Shown one piece after another: positions 33,083-48,500 of a stretch of DNA of 64,000 nt; within the stretch, counting starts at the first letter, position 1; every line of letters starts with the position of its first letter. The notes under the pieces were generated by a model. It did no database searches, was not told where the DNA came from, and saw only the letters and a program-made list of their open reading frames with translations. A program made the position numbers and the translations under genes. The DNA comes from Pegea sp. RAD2-039 (taxonomy: Eukaryota > Chordata > Thaliacea > Salpida > Salpidae): assembly GCA_034620365.1 (NCBI GenBank), contig JAQGEQ010000201.1:62001-126000 (forward strand), in the 5' to 3' direction.

Positions 33083-34860
33083 TCGAGAGTTAAGATCTCT
33101 GATCATCCATCCACGAACGACTGATTCGATTTAAACTTAAAAGTCGAGAGTTAAGATCTCTGATTATCGTTCCAAGGGTCCCAGAATCATTTTGAACTTT
33201 ATAGTTGAAAGTTAAGATCTCTGATTATCCATATACAATTCTCATATTCGTTTTAAACTTTGTAGTCGATAGTTAAGATGTCTGATTATCGTTCCAAGGG
33301 TCCCAGATTCGTTTTAAACTTTGTAGTCGATAGTTAAAATCTGTGGTTATTGTTCCAAGCGTTCCAGTTTTAATTAAAATTTGTAGTCGAGAGTTAAGAT
33401 CTCTAATCATAGCTCTAAGGTACCCAGATTCGTTTTAAGCTTTGTAGTCAAGAGTTAAGATCTCTGATCATTGTTCCAAGGGTCCCAGATTCGATTAAAA
33501 GTTTGTATTCGAGAGTTAAGATTTCTGCTTATCGTTTCAAGGTCCCCAGATTTGATTTAAACTTTGTATTCAAGAGTTAAGTTCTCTGATCATTGTTTCA
33601 AGGGTCCCAGATTCGATTTGAAGTTTATAGTCTAGAGTTAAGATCTGTCATGATTGTTCCAAGGGTCCCCAGATTCATTTTGAACTTTGTAGTCGAAAGT
33701 TAAGATCTCTGATCATTGTTGTAACGTCCCCAGATTTGATTTAAACTTTGTAGTTGAGAGTTAAGATCTCTGATCACTGTTCCAAGGGTCCCAGATTTGA
33801 TTTGAACTTTGTATTCGAGAGTTAAGATCTCTGATCACTGTTCCAAGGGTCCCAGATTCATTTTGAACTATGTAGTCGAGAATTAAAATCCCTGGTTATT
33901 GTTCCAAGCGTCCCAGATTCGATTAAAATTTGTAGTCGAGAATTAAGATCTCAAATCATAGCTCTAAGGTACCCAGATTCGTTTTAAGCTTTGTAGTCGA
34001 CAGTTAAAATCTTGGGTTATTGTTTCAAGGGTCCCAGATTCGTTCTAAACTTTGTAGTCGACAGTTAAAATCTTGGATTATTGTTCCAAGGGTCCCAGAT
34101 TCGATTTGAACTTTGTAGTCGAGAGTTAAGATCTCTGATTATTGTTCCAAGGGTCCCAGATTCGTTTTGAACTTTGTAGTCGAGAGTTAAGATCTCTGAT
34201 CATTGTTTCAAGGGTCCCAGATTCGTTTTAAACTTTGTAGTCGATAGTTATAATCTCTGGTTATTGTTCCAAGGGTCCCAGAGTCGATTTAAACTTTGTA
34301 GTCGACAGTTAAAATCTTGGGTTATTGTTTCAAGGGTCCCAGATTCGTTCTAAACTTTGTAGTCGATAGTTAAGTTGTCTGATTATCGTTCCAAGGGTCC
34401 CAGATTCATTTTGAACTTTGTAGTCGAGAGTAAGATCTTTGATCATTGTTGCAACGTCCCCAGATTTGATATAAACTTTGTAGTTGAGGGTTAAGATCTC
34501 TGATCACTGTTCCAAGGGTCCTAGATTCGATTAGAACTTTGTAGTCGAGAGTTAAGATCTCTGATTTTTGTTGCGAGGTCCTCATATTTGATTTAAACTT
34601 TATATTTAAGAGTTAAGATCTGTCATGATTGCTGCAAAGTCCCCAGATTCATTTTGAACTTTGTAGTCGAAAGTTAAGATCTCTGATCATTGTTGCAACG
34701 TCCCCAGATTTGATATATACTTTGTATTCGAGAGTTAAGATCTCTGGTTATCGTTCTAAGGGCCTCAGATTCGTTTTGAATTGCTTAGTCGAGAGTTGAG
34801 ATCTCTGATTGTTTTTGCAAAGGTCCAAGCGTTGTTTTTGGCTCGGTTGTCGAGTGTTAA
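33083..34860. repeat. 61-bp tandem satellite, about 30 copies
   Basis: Units contain GTCGAGAGTTAAGATCTCTG, then ATTATTGTTCCAAGGGTCCC, AGATTCGTTTTGAACTTTGT. I count 30 starts of the GTTAAGAT block at roughly 61-nt spacing, with substitutions and a few indels. Variants differ mainly in the ATCATTGTT/ATTATCGTT and CGTCCCCAG/GGGTCCCAG segments. No open frame runs through it. Confidence 0.95.
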
Positions 34861-36458
34861 AAGTTTTAGCACTTTGTTTTAAAAGTGTGACATTTTCAAC
34901 AGTTAATCTGTGAAATAGATGAAAGAAAAGATTTTTAATGCCTCAATTTTTGTTTTTAATCCTTTAGAACACTTGGTAAGTATGATTATCTAAATTTTAC
35001 TATTTTATTATCTTCCAAATTATTATATGTAAAACTTTCAACTCGAAAAATATTATTTGACTAAGATTTTAGAATGAACTTTAATGTAAACAAATATAAA
35101 ATTGTTTAATATGGATTCAATAGTGTAAATAAAATATTATTTAAGAATGAAAATGCAATTTCAAAAGTCTCACTGAACAATATTTGATGTTTTTAAAGGA
35201 GATATGAAAGAGAAAAAAACTCGAAAATTTTGTTAAAAACTTTCAAATGTTTAACTTTTAAACCACATCAATAGTAAAACGTTAAAGATGCAGAGATTTT
35301 TGCTCAAATAAATTTTTTATTTAAATCTAAATAAAATTGGATTTCTTTTTAAACTAAAAGAATTATTTTTTAATTTCAAATCATTTCGAGTTAAAATATT
35401 TTTTATTTTGGAGAAGTTATTGAACAAAAATATATCTTTGGAAAAGCAAATATGATAAATAATAATATTTTTAATTTTTCAGATTTAATACATGCACATT
35501 TTAATACAGTTTTGAAGATTTTATAGATCAAATTTCTTTTACTTCCATTCAAACTGAAGCAACTTCTTAGCCACTTGATGGTGCTCAGGAGAATTTGTTT
35601 AAAATTTTTTTTGACAAAATTTGAAACTTTGAAAGTTAATTTACAAAATTTCCAACACAAACATGAACTTAGTTTCAACAATTAATAAAAATATGAAACA
35701 CAAAATGAATATTTATTTATGTGGATCAGAAAACTTGCTCTTTTGCAAAATATGAAAATTTTATAGATTTGTATGTTTTCAACAATTATAAAGCAATTAG
35801 AAATTTATAACTTCTATTTCCTCTAGTTTTCCTCACTTTTTTTTACAATTCAACTTTATTCAATTATTTCAACGAATTTTTATTTGCTCAAATTTTCTTT
35901 AGGCTATTATCACGTCTTGTTTGAACCAATTTTTTTATTGTCACACGTAGCAAGCTAATGCCAAAGATTTTGTAAAACAAGAGTTGAAAAGAAATAAATT
36001 TGTAAAAAAAATATTTTGAAAATATTTACTTTTAATTGTTGAATTCAATTTCAAAAAACTTTCAAGAAATTTTTACTTATTTTGTAAAATTAAGAAATTT
36101 ATGGTTGAAAAATTCTAAAAGTCGATTTCAGTTAAAAAATTTTTGTTTTTTTAAATTCCATAAAATTTAAATAAAACAAAATGTTTGTTAAAATGCTCCT
36201 AAAATTTTATTTGTTTGCATTTGAAAACTTTTCAAATTGCACAAAACCATAAATTTTTAATTTAGAAACATTAGAAAAATTTTAGTTTCTTATCTAGAAA
36301 CTTGTACAAAATCTTCTAATCCAAAAAAAATGTTCTTGAGGACGTATTTGCTAATGACGCAACATTTGATGATGTAATTGTCGATGACGTATATACTAAT
36401 TTGCATAAAAGTTTCAAGACTCGATCATAGATAGAAAATTGATAAAGTGATGATGACG
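34861..36458. other. AT-rich spacer, no gene seen
   Basis: No coding evidence. An open frame on minus at 35,403-35,681 has no recognisable features. Confidence 0.5.
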
Positions 36459-37652
<1,194 letters not shown>

Positions 37653-40600
37653 ATCAAAAGTATTTGTTTTCTAGATAAACTAAAATAAATAAACAAAAGT
37701 TTTTTTTTCAAAAAGTTGCTAAGCTTTCAACATTTTTTTAATCTAAAAACAAGCTTTTGAAGAAGAAAACTTTTCATAAACATCTTACTGGCGTTTAAAA
37801 CTTTTAAATGTTTGTTAAAAAGTTTTCTGATGCAGATTTATAACAGAATTCGAAAGTAAATATTTGTTCAACTTTCCTTTTTTACGTTCAACGTTTTGTA
37901 TCTAGAGTTAGCTATTAAAAATTTCTCCTTCAAAATTACAAGAAATTAAAATGTTAGAAGAAAAAGTTTTTGAAACAAAAAAATACGTAAATATAATTTA
38001 TAGATGAGAATTATGCAAACATTTTTCAAAATTAAAAATATTTTGATTAGCTTACGCTGATTTTTTTTGTAAGTTAATCAAATAGAACCGTAAATAAATC
38101 AGTTTATGAGCGTCAGTAACTAATAAATAACTATTTATTACAAACATTAAAATAAATATTTTAAAAGTTTGAAATATAAAATTCGACATTAAAAAATACT
38201 TAGACATTTTTTAAACTTTTAATTGATTAATTATATTTGGAATTTTTAAGTAAATATAAGAATGAATGGAAGAATTGTTAAAAGAAGTCTTTCTTATTCA
38301 TTTGTTCATTTGTTTGTTTAAAAAAAGTTTTTAAATATTCACGTTTTTAAAGCATTTATAACGAATTTGAGGAATAGGAGAGAAACAATGTTGATCGCGA
38401 CAATAAGAATTTTGTCTTTTCTGTTTTCTCTAAATAATTTTTCTTATTAAAAGAATTCAAACTTTATTAAAAAATTTATTTTTTAATTCAGTTCTTAAAA
38501 AAAGTTGTCAAATGTTTCTAAAGTGAAATAAAAAATTGTTTGAACCGTTGTGAAAATAAACCTGTATAGAAAGTCATTTAAATTCAATGAAGTTATTAAA
38601 AATAAATATTTGAAATAAACAAAAATTATTTGTATAATTAAAAATAAACTGAAAAGACAAATTAAGCCGTAAATTAAAACATGTTTAGCAAATTAATTTT
38701 TGACATTTATCAGATTATTTATTAATTAAACAAAATCTTAAAATTGAAGTTAATTAAAATGTTGAAAATAGGTCAAATATATTTTACATCATGAACAATT
38801 TAAAGAATTATTTCAGAAAATTAAATAGTTTAATTATTGAAAGACTTTTCAATCATTTCTTAACAAAATTTTATAAGTTGAATGAAAAACTGTTTCAATT
38901 TAAAAACAGAAAAACTTTTAGCTTAACTTTTCTTCAAGAAAAAATATTTTAAAATGAAAGTAAACATTTAAAAGGTAATAAAATTTTTAACGAAATAAAC
39001 TGAAATCGTAAAGACACCAATAAAAATACTAAAAGATATTTTTATAATTCTGTAAATTTTTAGTTATTCAGAAATGGTAAAATTTTTTGTTCATTTGTAA
39101 ACAGAATTACTTTAAAAAAAATAAAAAATTTTTTTATAATTCTTATAGAATATAAAACAAGAACGGTTTAGAAGTAATTAAATTACTTAAAGCCTTTAAA
39201 ATTGAATTTTATTACTTCTGTAGTTTAATCTAAACGTTTTTTAAACATATAAAGTTTATTTGCAAAGTTTTAAAAGGTTATCTGAAAAAGTAAATACTTT
39301 TAAATGTAATTTTCTTCCTAATCATGAATCAGCTTAAATCAAAATTTCTATTTTTACAAATTCCACGCACCAACAAACAAAGGTTGCTAGTTGAATTGCG
39401 TCATGACGTCATTGCTTTTTATGACGTCAAACAACTTTTTAAACTTGTTGTTGACAAATTTGTAATTAATTTTATTTTTTCACAAAAAACTCATTCTTTA
39501 TCAAATATTGACCTAAAAAATTGAATTAGATAAAAATCAAGTTCTGAATAATCTAATCTTTCGATCTTCAGATCTTTAAAATCTTCAGTTTTTATCCAAT
39601 GACCTTTATTCAGAAGACTTTAAACTTTGAAAATTGTCGGCAAAAAGAATTGATAAAAATTCAAATCGTTAAATATATCTAAAATTCATGAAAATTGATT
39701 CACAAAAATTTAAACTTAAAAAATAATTTTTTGGGACAATTACTTTAGGGCGTTAAAATAAAAAAATGGAATTAAATAAAACCAACAAATTAGTTTTCGA
39801 ATAGAATAGAATTACTGAAAAACAGACAAAAGGTTTTTGTTCTTGAAAATGTTTAAATGTTATGAAAGAGAAAACATTTTGTTTTAAAATTCATTCAGCT
39901 GCTATATCCGGTTGATTTCGAATAAAAGGTTTTAAACAAATTTGTAAAAATTTAAAAATCAAATTGGCAAATCAAAAACTCAAAAATTGTTCAAAAAAGT
40001 TTTAATTGTCGCCAATGAAAGCAACTAAAATAAATTTCAAAGGTTTGTTTGTTAGAAACAATTTTTTAATGTCAAACTTAAGATTTTAAGTGTTTACAGA
40101 CTTGTGTAAACTCAACTAACGACCAGAAGATAGTTAATTATTAAGATTAGAACAAGATAAGTGAACTAAATAAATATCAGAGGATTTATTGTTTTCATCT
40201 TAATATTTCATTAAAATATGAGACGATAAAAGTGGTTCACTAAACTCACAGCGAAGTTTCCAGATAAATTATTTTCTAGAAGTTATGCTTGTTGTAAAAA
40301 GTTTTTTTTAACAACTTTATTTAAAAAGTTTTATTTGAAATACCTTCAAATTATTTAATTCATTTAAAAGTAAAAATCTAAATTCATTCAAATCATTCGA
40401 TTCTATTTATTTTTTTCATTTAAATAAAGTTTAAGTTGTTTAATTGTATTTAAACGTTTGAACAAAGGTATCAATAATTTCTGAATTTAAGTTCGAATTT
40501 TAGTAATTAATTAAATGAATGTTAAAAATTGTTTGTTAGCTTGTTAGTTTGTTAAATTGTTTATTATAAATTTTTTTATTTACTTAAATATTTTTAATCA

Positions 40601-41219
40601 ACAGTTTTTATCGTTTTGTCACAATTCATTTTTTATTTTGATATTTGCAAAATATTCGTTTCGTAACTTAACAAATCTATTGGTTAATTTTAGCAAAGAA
40701 AATTTTCAGTTTATAAACTTTATACATATATATTGAGCTTTAACAAAAAATAAACAAATTAAATCTAATTTTAAGTTACAAGATAAAAAATGAAGAAATA
40801 TGTTAACATTTGTGTTTGACGTTGAAGTCTGACAAGTTGAAGAATTTGTTAATTAATTAAAATCAGTTTAAAAAGAATTTGAAGCAAATTCAGATATCTA
40901 TTTTCTCATCTAAATGTGTTTTGTTTACAAATGATATCTTATATATCTGATACTATTATAAATGTAAAAGTTCCTAAAATTTCCATTCTAATGAACATTT
41001 TTTGTACTTTTGAAAGGTATTGTTCAATTATATAGTTTCAACTTTCAGTGGAGTATCATTACAAGCACATAAAAAGTTTTGAAATAACTATTATATTGAA
41101 AAATCTAAAAATTACAAAACTAAATTCAGAAAAACAAACTGAAAAACTTTTCTGAAAATGAATAAAGTTTGAATTTATTCAAATCTTTCAGTTTAACTCA
41201 ATTTTGAAGATTAATTGAA
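37653..41219. other. AT-rich spacer, no gene seen
   Basis: Upstream region of the KLF gene. Two TGACGTCA sites at about 39,403 and 39,421. No coding sequence recognised. A weak acceptor-like TTTATCTAG ends 18 nt before the KLF ATG. Confidence 0.5.
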
Positions 41220-41225
41220 GTGAAA

Positions 41226-41468
41226 TGACTGAGAAAATATTTGATAAAGAAGCTAAAAGTTTGCTCAACTGTTTAAGGGTTGTTTGACAATTGTTCAAGC
41301 TTCCACCTTTCGATTGTTCTGCAACTGATAATCTAAAACAAACAAATCTCTAAAAAGATTAATTTATCATTTAAACGGTTCTTATTTTCAGAAAAAGAAG
41401 TCGACCAGGCATCTTTACAAAATTCTTTTTTGAATGGAGTTGCTTCGAACTTTGAAATGAGAAAACCA
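41226..41468 (+). other. Possible two short exons of an unknown gene
   Basis: An ATG at 41,226 opens MTEKIFDKEAKSLLNCLR up to a GT. After a 3' splice-like TTATTTTCAG near 41,390 a second stretch reads EKEVDQASLQNSFLNGVASN and continues to a GT near 41,470. Composition is protein-like, but no family is recognised and no further exons could be joined. Confidence 0.25.
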
Positions 41469-42407
41469 AAAGTACAACTTTCAACTTTTAATATAAATTT
41501 CTTAAATTGATTTTATTTTTCACCTCAAATTTTTTTTCTAAATTTAAAAATTGTTTCTTTTAGTTTAGGAACAAAAGTAACTTTTTTTCTCAATAAAATA
41601 TTCTAATGTTCTTTAAAAAATTTTCACCTAAAATTGAAATTTTCTGAAATGTTGAAGAAGTATGAGAAACAATTTCATCAAAAATATCTTTTAGTTTTAA
41701 CGATTTAAAATGTTTTTGAAACAAGCTTTAATTAAACACAAAATGTTCACATCATAAGCCTTGTTTTACAAAACCACAAAACTAAACAGACTTCTAACAA
41801 AATTAAACTTTTTGTACTTCTGGGGAAACTACAACATTTTTGTTTAAAGTTTTCACCAAGACTTCGTCTTTATGTGGAAAATTTTCTCTTAGCTCAAATT
41901 TTTTTTGTAATTTCAGACTTTGAAAAAAATTTGCTGAAAAATAAATTCAGAAATAAAAAATATCTGTTTGTAGATTTAATATTTGAAATTTTAAAAAAAT
42001 TTTTTTAAGTAAAATGTCTAATAATAATTTTTAAATAAAATTTTTGAGGGAAATTTTTAATTTTTGAACTTTTAAAACAAATCTCATAATAAGTGAAATT
42101 GTCATATTTCCTTTTTTCAATAATAAAATTTCGACAAAAAAACAAATCTGCAAAATAAAACAAGAAGAATACGAAAAGGATTTTAAACAATATAAAAAAA
42201 GATTTTCTACATTTTATCATAAGCAGTAGAAGATTGAATCTTGAAATCCAACTCGTTTCTGCAGCTTAACGGTATTTTGTTGTCATTTAAAGAAATAGAA
42301 ATTAGTTTCTGGTTTCGATATCTCCGTAATCTGTGGCAATAAAAAATTATTTGAAAAAAATCAAAGAAATCATCTCTTGAAAGTTGGTTATTAAAAGCGA
42401 GCAAGTA

Positions 42408-42510
42408 AGTCCTCAACACCTTCAATTATTAAGTGTAAGATTTTTTTGCCTTGCTGTTGTTAGTCGAACATTTTTTATGATTTAAGGTGCTAACTAGATG
42501 CAGCTAGACT
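42408..42510 (+). repeat. Dispersed short repeat (AAGGTGCT family), copy 2
   Basis: Shares with 50,700-50,830 the order AAGTAAGTCCTC..., CACCTTCAA, TAAGATTT, GTTGNTNGTCGA and AAGGTGCT. Lies just past the 3' end of the receptor gene. No coding capacity. Confidence 0.55.
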
Positions 42511-42592
42511 TTTATTATTTGAAATTAGAAGCTGACCACCTTACAAATCAAACAAACATAAAATAAAAACAAAATAATTTCACAATTTCTGC

Positions 42593-45500
42593 TCACATGA
42601 AAAATGATGCAGTAAAAAGAAGCAAGACTGCAAGACTAATTCCAAGATACAAAACAATTTTCAGATGATTCTTTTGCTTTGAAGACTTTTTGGAAGATTC
42701 TGGAAATAAAAAATAAAATTTTTCAAGTTGCAAGATTTGGGATTTCTACCTGAGTTATTTTTTGAAGTTACCAAATGAAAAGTAGATTTATTAAAGCTTG
42801 TTTCAGTTGCATTTTGATGGTTGTAAATTTCAGTTGTTGTTTCTTCAATTGTTTCTCCTTCAAAAGTTTCAAATTATCAGATATCAACAATATTGAAGGA
42901 TTTAATTAATTTAAAGACTATCTCAAATTGATCATAATAATTATTTCAATTATTTGGATTTTGCAAATATTTATGTAAATATCATCAAAAGATTAGTAGC
43001 AGTAGATGATGTCAGAGTGTTTGTGTATGCAGATGATATCAAGCTATTATCTTGTAATCCTTTAAAACTTCAAACTGCTCTGCACACTGTAGAAAACTGG
43101 TCTACGAATCGGCAGCTCAGAATTCAGCCCACAAAGTCTGAACTTATAACTTTTTCTCGTAGACCAGCTGTAAATTGCTTGAACCAATACTCCATTAATA
43201 GATTTATTATTCAACGAATATCTTTGGTTCTGGACCTTGGCATTACTCTATCATCTGACTTTAAATGGCGCAATTATGTTTCCAAAATCTTTGGAAAATC
43301 AATCAACCTTGTCTTCCTTATTATAAAGACCTTTAATTCTAAGAAACCATGCTTTTTTATCAATCTTTTCAAATTGTACGTACGTCCAATTCTTGAATAC
43401 AATAACAGTGCATGGATGCCATTTCAAGTTATTGATACCAAAGAAATCGATTCTGTTCAGGCCACATTTACAAGATTGGTATGTAGGAAACTTATTATTA
43501 AATATTATAGTTATAAACATCGTCTCAGCTTCTTCAATTTAGATACTTTGGAAATCCGACGGATTAAATACGACTTAATTCTTATTTTTAAAATTATCCA
43601 CAATTTAATTGACATTCAGTTTGATGATTTCTTTTCCATTAGTCCTTCCTTCAAGTTATATCAGCTCAGACGACACACATTACACCTTAATAAGCCTATA
43701 TCACCTAGTGAATTGGTCAGAGCAAATTTATTCTCATACCGTACAATTAATACATGGAATCAGCTGCTATCAGACATTTCTATGTCGAAGTCACTCGCAT
43801 TGTTCAAGCAGAAGTTGAACCGTTTCAATATTGCCAACATTGTCATTTCTAAACTGTGATTTTTTTTCTTTCTTATATTATTAACATTCCATGTAATTGT
43901 TCACTGTTATATGCTTTGAGTGATATCGAAATACCATGTATTACATCTTTTACTTTCTATATTTTTGACTAAATAGATGTTAATTTTGAGAATGTGTGTT
44001 AGCGAGAGGTGCTCTTTTCAGGTACCCTCCTTTGCATTTATTGAAATAAATAAATAGATAAATAAAATAAAATTTCAAAGCAAAAAGACTTTCTAATTAT
44101 AAATCACTTCAACTTGTTTTTAGATTAACTAAATTTAACTCAATTAACTAATTTAACAAATTATAAATTTTTTTACTGAAACTTGGTTTATAAAAATCTA
44201 ATAATAAATATTATTTGTAAATTATTATTCTTTTCAGGTTTTTGATATTTTTTTAATTTCTAGAAACATATTTTCTCAAAAGAGTTTTGAAATCTTAAAA
44301 GTTCAAAATTTTTAACCTGTTGTTTCTTGGCCTTCAATTCTTTCATTTTCGGAGAATTCCGGGAAATGAGAGCATTGATAAATGAAAAAATCTGATAAGC
44401 TCCAAACTTCTAAAGACTTCAAACAAACATTTCTGATTTTCTTTCCAAGCATGCCTGAAGTCAGCACTGAAATGTTTCCTCCATTCACACAAGTAATTGA
44501 ATATGCTAATTCGCCATCAACACACGTCACTTCAGTGGCTTCTAGATGTTCTGGGAGAGTTGGGCGTTCCCCACAACTGACATCTACTTGAATTGTAAAT
44601 GAGCAAAATGATTTGGCATTATCTTCATCTTCTGCTGAATAATTCATCATGTGCTTTCCCGAATTCAAATTAATTGGTGGATCTTCAACAGATGATTCTA
44701 ATCTGAGGTTTTCTGTTGCTGAAAAATTTGAAGAAAAAGTTGCAAATTTCATTATTGCGATAAAAAATAAAATTTTATTCCTTAATTGATTTCTTTATCA
44801 TGTAAACATATAGTTATTTATATAAAGAAGCTTTATTATAAATAGTATACAATAATATTTAATATTAGAAATTTGAAAATCTTTGAAATAGTTGTTATGG
44901 CTTTTATTCATTTAGTTCTATTAATAATAATCGTTTTCCAACCCGTGAAGTCGTCAACCCAAACCGGCAACTGCCAGTTCACTAAAAGTGTTTCTTGACA
45001 TTGAGCTAATTTGTAGTTTTGGTCAGGTGGACAAGTTTTGGCTTGTGGAGGTAAATCTGAAAAAAAAGAAACTGAAATTAAAGAAATCGCTTTGAAAGTC
45101 TTCTGAAAGTTTTCTGTGGGCTTTTTATCTCTCGAATTTTTATCTCTCCTTTAGATGAAATTTTCATCTGTCTCTTTGAGATTGATTAATTTAATGTTTC
45201 TAAGGTGATAATTATATAATTTATTCAATTTTCGTAAAAAAAGATTAATCTTCGATTTTTGAAAAAGAGTTTTGCTGAAAAATACCTAACAACATTTTTT
45301 TAAATAATTTTCGTTCAAAAAAATGATTTAATAAATATTTTAGCAACACTGTTTCAAATTTCAACAACTTTCAAACTAATTGATTTTTTACTACGTTGAA
45401 ATGTTCTTTTCAAATTGAGGAACTTTTTCAACTCACTAAATTTTCTGCTTGTTGAAACAATACAAGATCCATTTTCAGCAAATTCGAACCCATCATCACA

Positions 45501-48500
45501 AAAACATCTCTTCTCTTCAGCCCTAAAAGGAACACAAATCTGTTCACAAGGATCAAGATCACAAGGATTTTTGATCTCATCTGAAATATTTGAAATAAGA
45601 TTTGTATTTAAAAAAATTTAATTTTCATTTACTGAAATTGGATTTGAAAATTGTTGAACTGAAAAGCCGCAAGGATTGAAGTTTGAAAAAATCAGTTGGG
45701 CCAACTTTGACAGAAACCAAATTATTCTCCGAGTTATTTAAACTCAAACTTTCAACTCGGTTACTGGAAGAGTCGATGTAATACAAAATATCATCGTGAA
45801 CTCCGATGCTGTGAAACATAAGTCTACAAATTTGGTGTTTTTTGAAATTGAAACCGACTCAAGTATATGAAAGGGAAGATCATGATATTTGGAGATATCT
45901 TTGTATTTTTTAGGAATGTAAACATCTTCAGATTTTATTTTTTTCAAATCATTTAGAGGAAGCTCATAAACGAGAAAACCCTCAGAAAGGAATAAAGAAT
46001 CTCCTGAATAAAAGAAGGAACAATTTTAAATCTTATTTATTTAATTATTCCACGTGTAGCTGTGAGTGGCAAACTCTAAGGCTCTTATAACGAAAAAAAA
46101 ACAAAAACAATATGAGCAAAAAAATAATAAAAATGTCTTAGGGATCATTTAGAACATTGCAGAGGTAAAAGTAAAATAGAAAATGTGAATCAAAAATATA
46201 ATTTCATAAAAGAAGTGAAGAAACTTGAAGTTTTATCATTTCTTAAACAAAATTTTAAAGATTTTGATGTAGAAAAGACTCTTTTATTATTTTTTTTTAC
46301 TTTTGTAATCTATATCGAGAGCTGTTGGCCAGTTTAAGTTTCTAATCACTTCAGTTTTGTTGGAACCATCAAAATTTGATCTCCACAAACTTCCTACTTC
46401 ATCTAAACTTCTTGTGGTCCAATAAAGAAATCTGTAGATATAAAAATGTTAATCAAAATGAAAAGTGTTCAGAAAAAATAGAAAGTTTACAAAATCTTAG
46501 AACCTGTAGCTTTACTGTTAAAAAAGTTTTTACAAATTTATTTGAATCAAGAAAAATTGGTTTTTGTTGAAAATTACAAAATATTTAAATTTTTTAAAAT
46601 TGAAACTTTTCAAGAAATTTTTAAACCTGTTTCTGATATCCAAAATCAATTTCGTGATGATAGATTGGTTGATTTCATCAAACTTTTTTCTGACTATTGT
46701 TTTTTTCAATCTCTTTTTTGTGTCCAAAACAACAATATTTTGTGAAAATTCATCAACAAAATACAAATTATTTGAAATTGGATCAACTTCAAAAACTTTA
46801 ACTAAAAATAAAATTTGTTAAATAACAAACAATGAAGTTGTTAACAAACCTGTTATATTCGACAAAATAATTTTTTGTGAAGTTAAATTGGAATTTGACA
46901 TTTGAATGTTTTGATTTGTAGCCCAAAATAGATCTCCATTTCGAGGATTAATCTCAACATTTTGAATTTTATTTTGGGGATCTGTTGATGGAGTTGTTAG
47001 ATTTTTGATAATAAGTTTCAAACTTACCCTTTGAAACTGGAATTATTGAAGAGAATTTTGTTGAATCAAACTTTAGTTGAAATAATCTGCCCTGACCAGA
47101 ATCACATACCACTAAATAATTGTCAGATATCAAAGCTAGAAAAATAAATTTTGATGAAAAAAAAATAAAACATTACAATTTAACTTTGAAGTTTATTTAT
47201 TTTATCGGAATATATCAATTATTTACTCTTATTTAGAATATTTAATTTACAATTGAATGATTTTTGAAATGTCAAACTTTTTTCAAACCATCAAAATATT
47301 CAAAGTTTGATTGAAAAACTTTTTAATATTTCAAAATTTAAAAGGTTTTTCCAATTTTTGAAATTCGAATTCTTTAGGACGATAAAAATTGGGGCAAAAT
47401 CTTTTTGCAATTTATACTCTTTGATTTTTGTCCTCAATTTTCACAAATCACTGACCTGGCTCACATTTACTTTCATCTTCTTTTGATTTATGAAATCCCA
47501 ATGAGCAAACGCATTCGCGTGTCGCGTTGTGTCGTGGTAAACAAATATGGTCACAAGGTGGAGACTGACGACATGAACCTTCAAAGAAGTCTGAAAAATT
47601 TTTCGTTTCAAATATATTACAAAATTTCTCTCAAGAAATGATAATAAAAAATATTGTTTTTACTAAAGCCAAAACTTTCATTTGAAAAAGAAAATCTTTT
47701 TTGCGATAAAAAATTAAATTGAAGAAATATTTCTAAAAATTTAGAGACAAAGACCCTTCTTCAATCAAATTATTTTCTGTTTCATTTCCTCTTAATAATA
47801 ACAAAACTCCTAATTTAAATAATTGAAAAAGTTTTCAAGTTGTTAGAGTATAAAAAATGAAAATTTATTTGAATAGAAATAATCTTTTCACCACGAGATT
47901 TGCCCCAGAAGAGATTAAATCACTGTCTCAAGACATCTTCTCATAAACAAGTTTGGAAAACTGATAAATCAAAAAATATTCAAACTTCTTTCAAAGTAAT
48001 AGAAGCAAACGAATATTCTATATCTTTCACCTTCAAGTATTAAATTTGTTGAGAAAAAACTTAAGATTTTTGGCAGAGAAGTTGTTAACAATTAAGGTGC
48101 CAACTCAAATGGATTTTTATTTTTTATTTTCAAAATTTTGTTAAAAATTTGAAACTGATTTTTGTCATCTTGAGAGTAAACAAAGATTTCTTATAAATAA
48201 ACCTTTTAACTCATCTTTATCCGGTTTGCGGAAGATGGTGATTCCTCGGGGTTTCCCCACAATCTCATGTTGAATCGAATTCTCGTCAAAAGTTTTCTTC
48301 CGAAAAACCCATAAATGGAAAATTCTTTTCAATTCTGAGTTAATCTTCGGATGTAGATCCGTCACAAATAAAAAATCCTAAAAATATTAATTTATTCGTT
48401 TGAAAAAAGTCTGATTAAAAAAGCTCTCAAATCCCAAATACAAGTTTCATTAAAAAGTTATTTTCTCCCAAATTAAAGTTTTCTTGATTTCATCATAATG

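Noticed and set aside
33083-34860. CRISPR-like array
   Set aside because: Units are contiguous with no unique spacers, no cas genes, and the genome is eukaryotic. It is a satellite.
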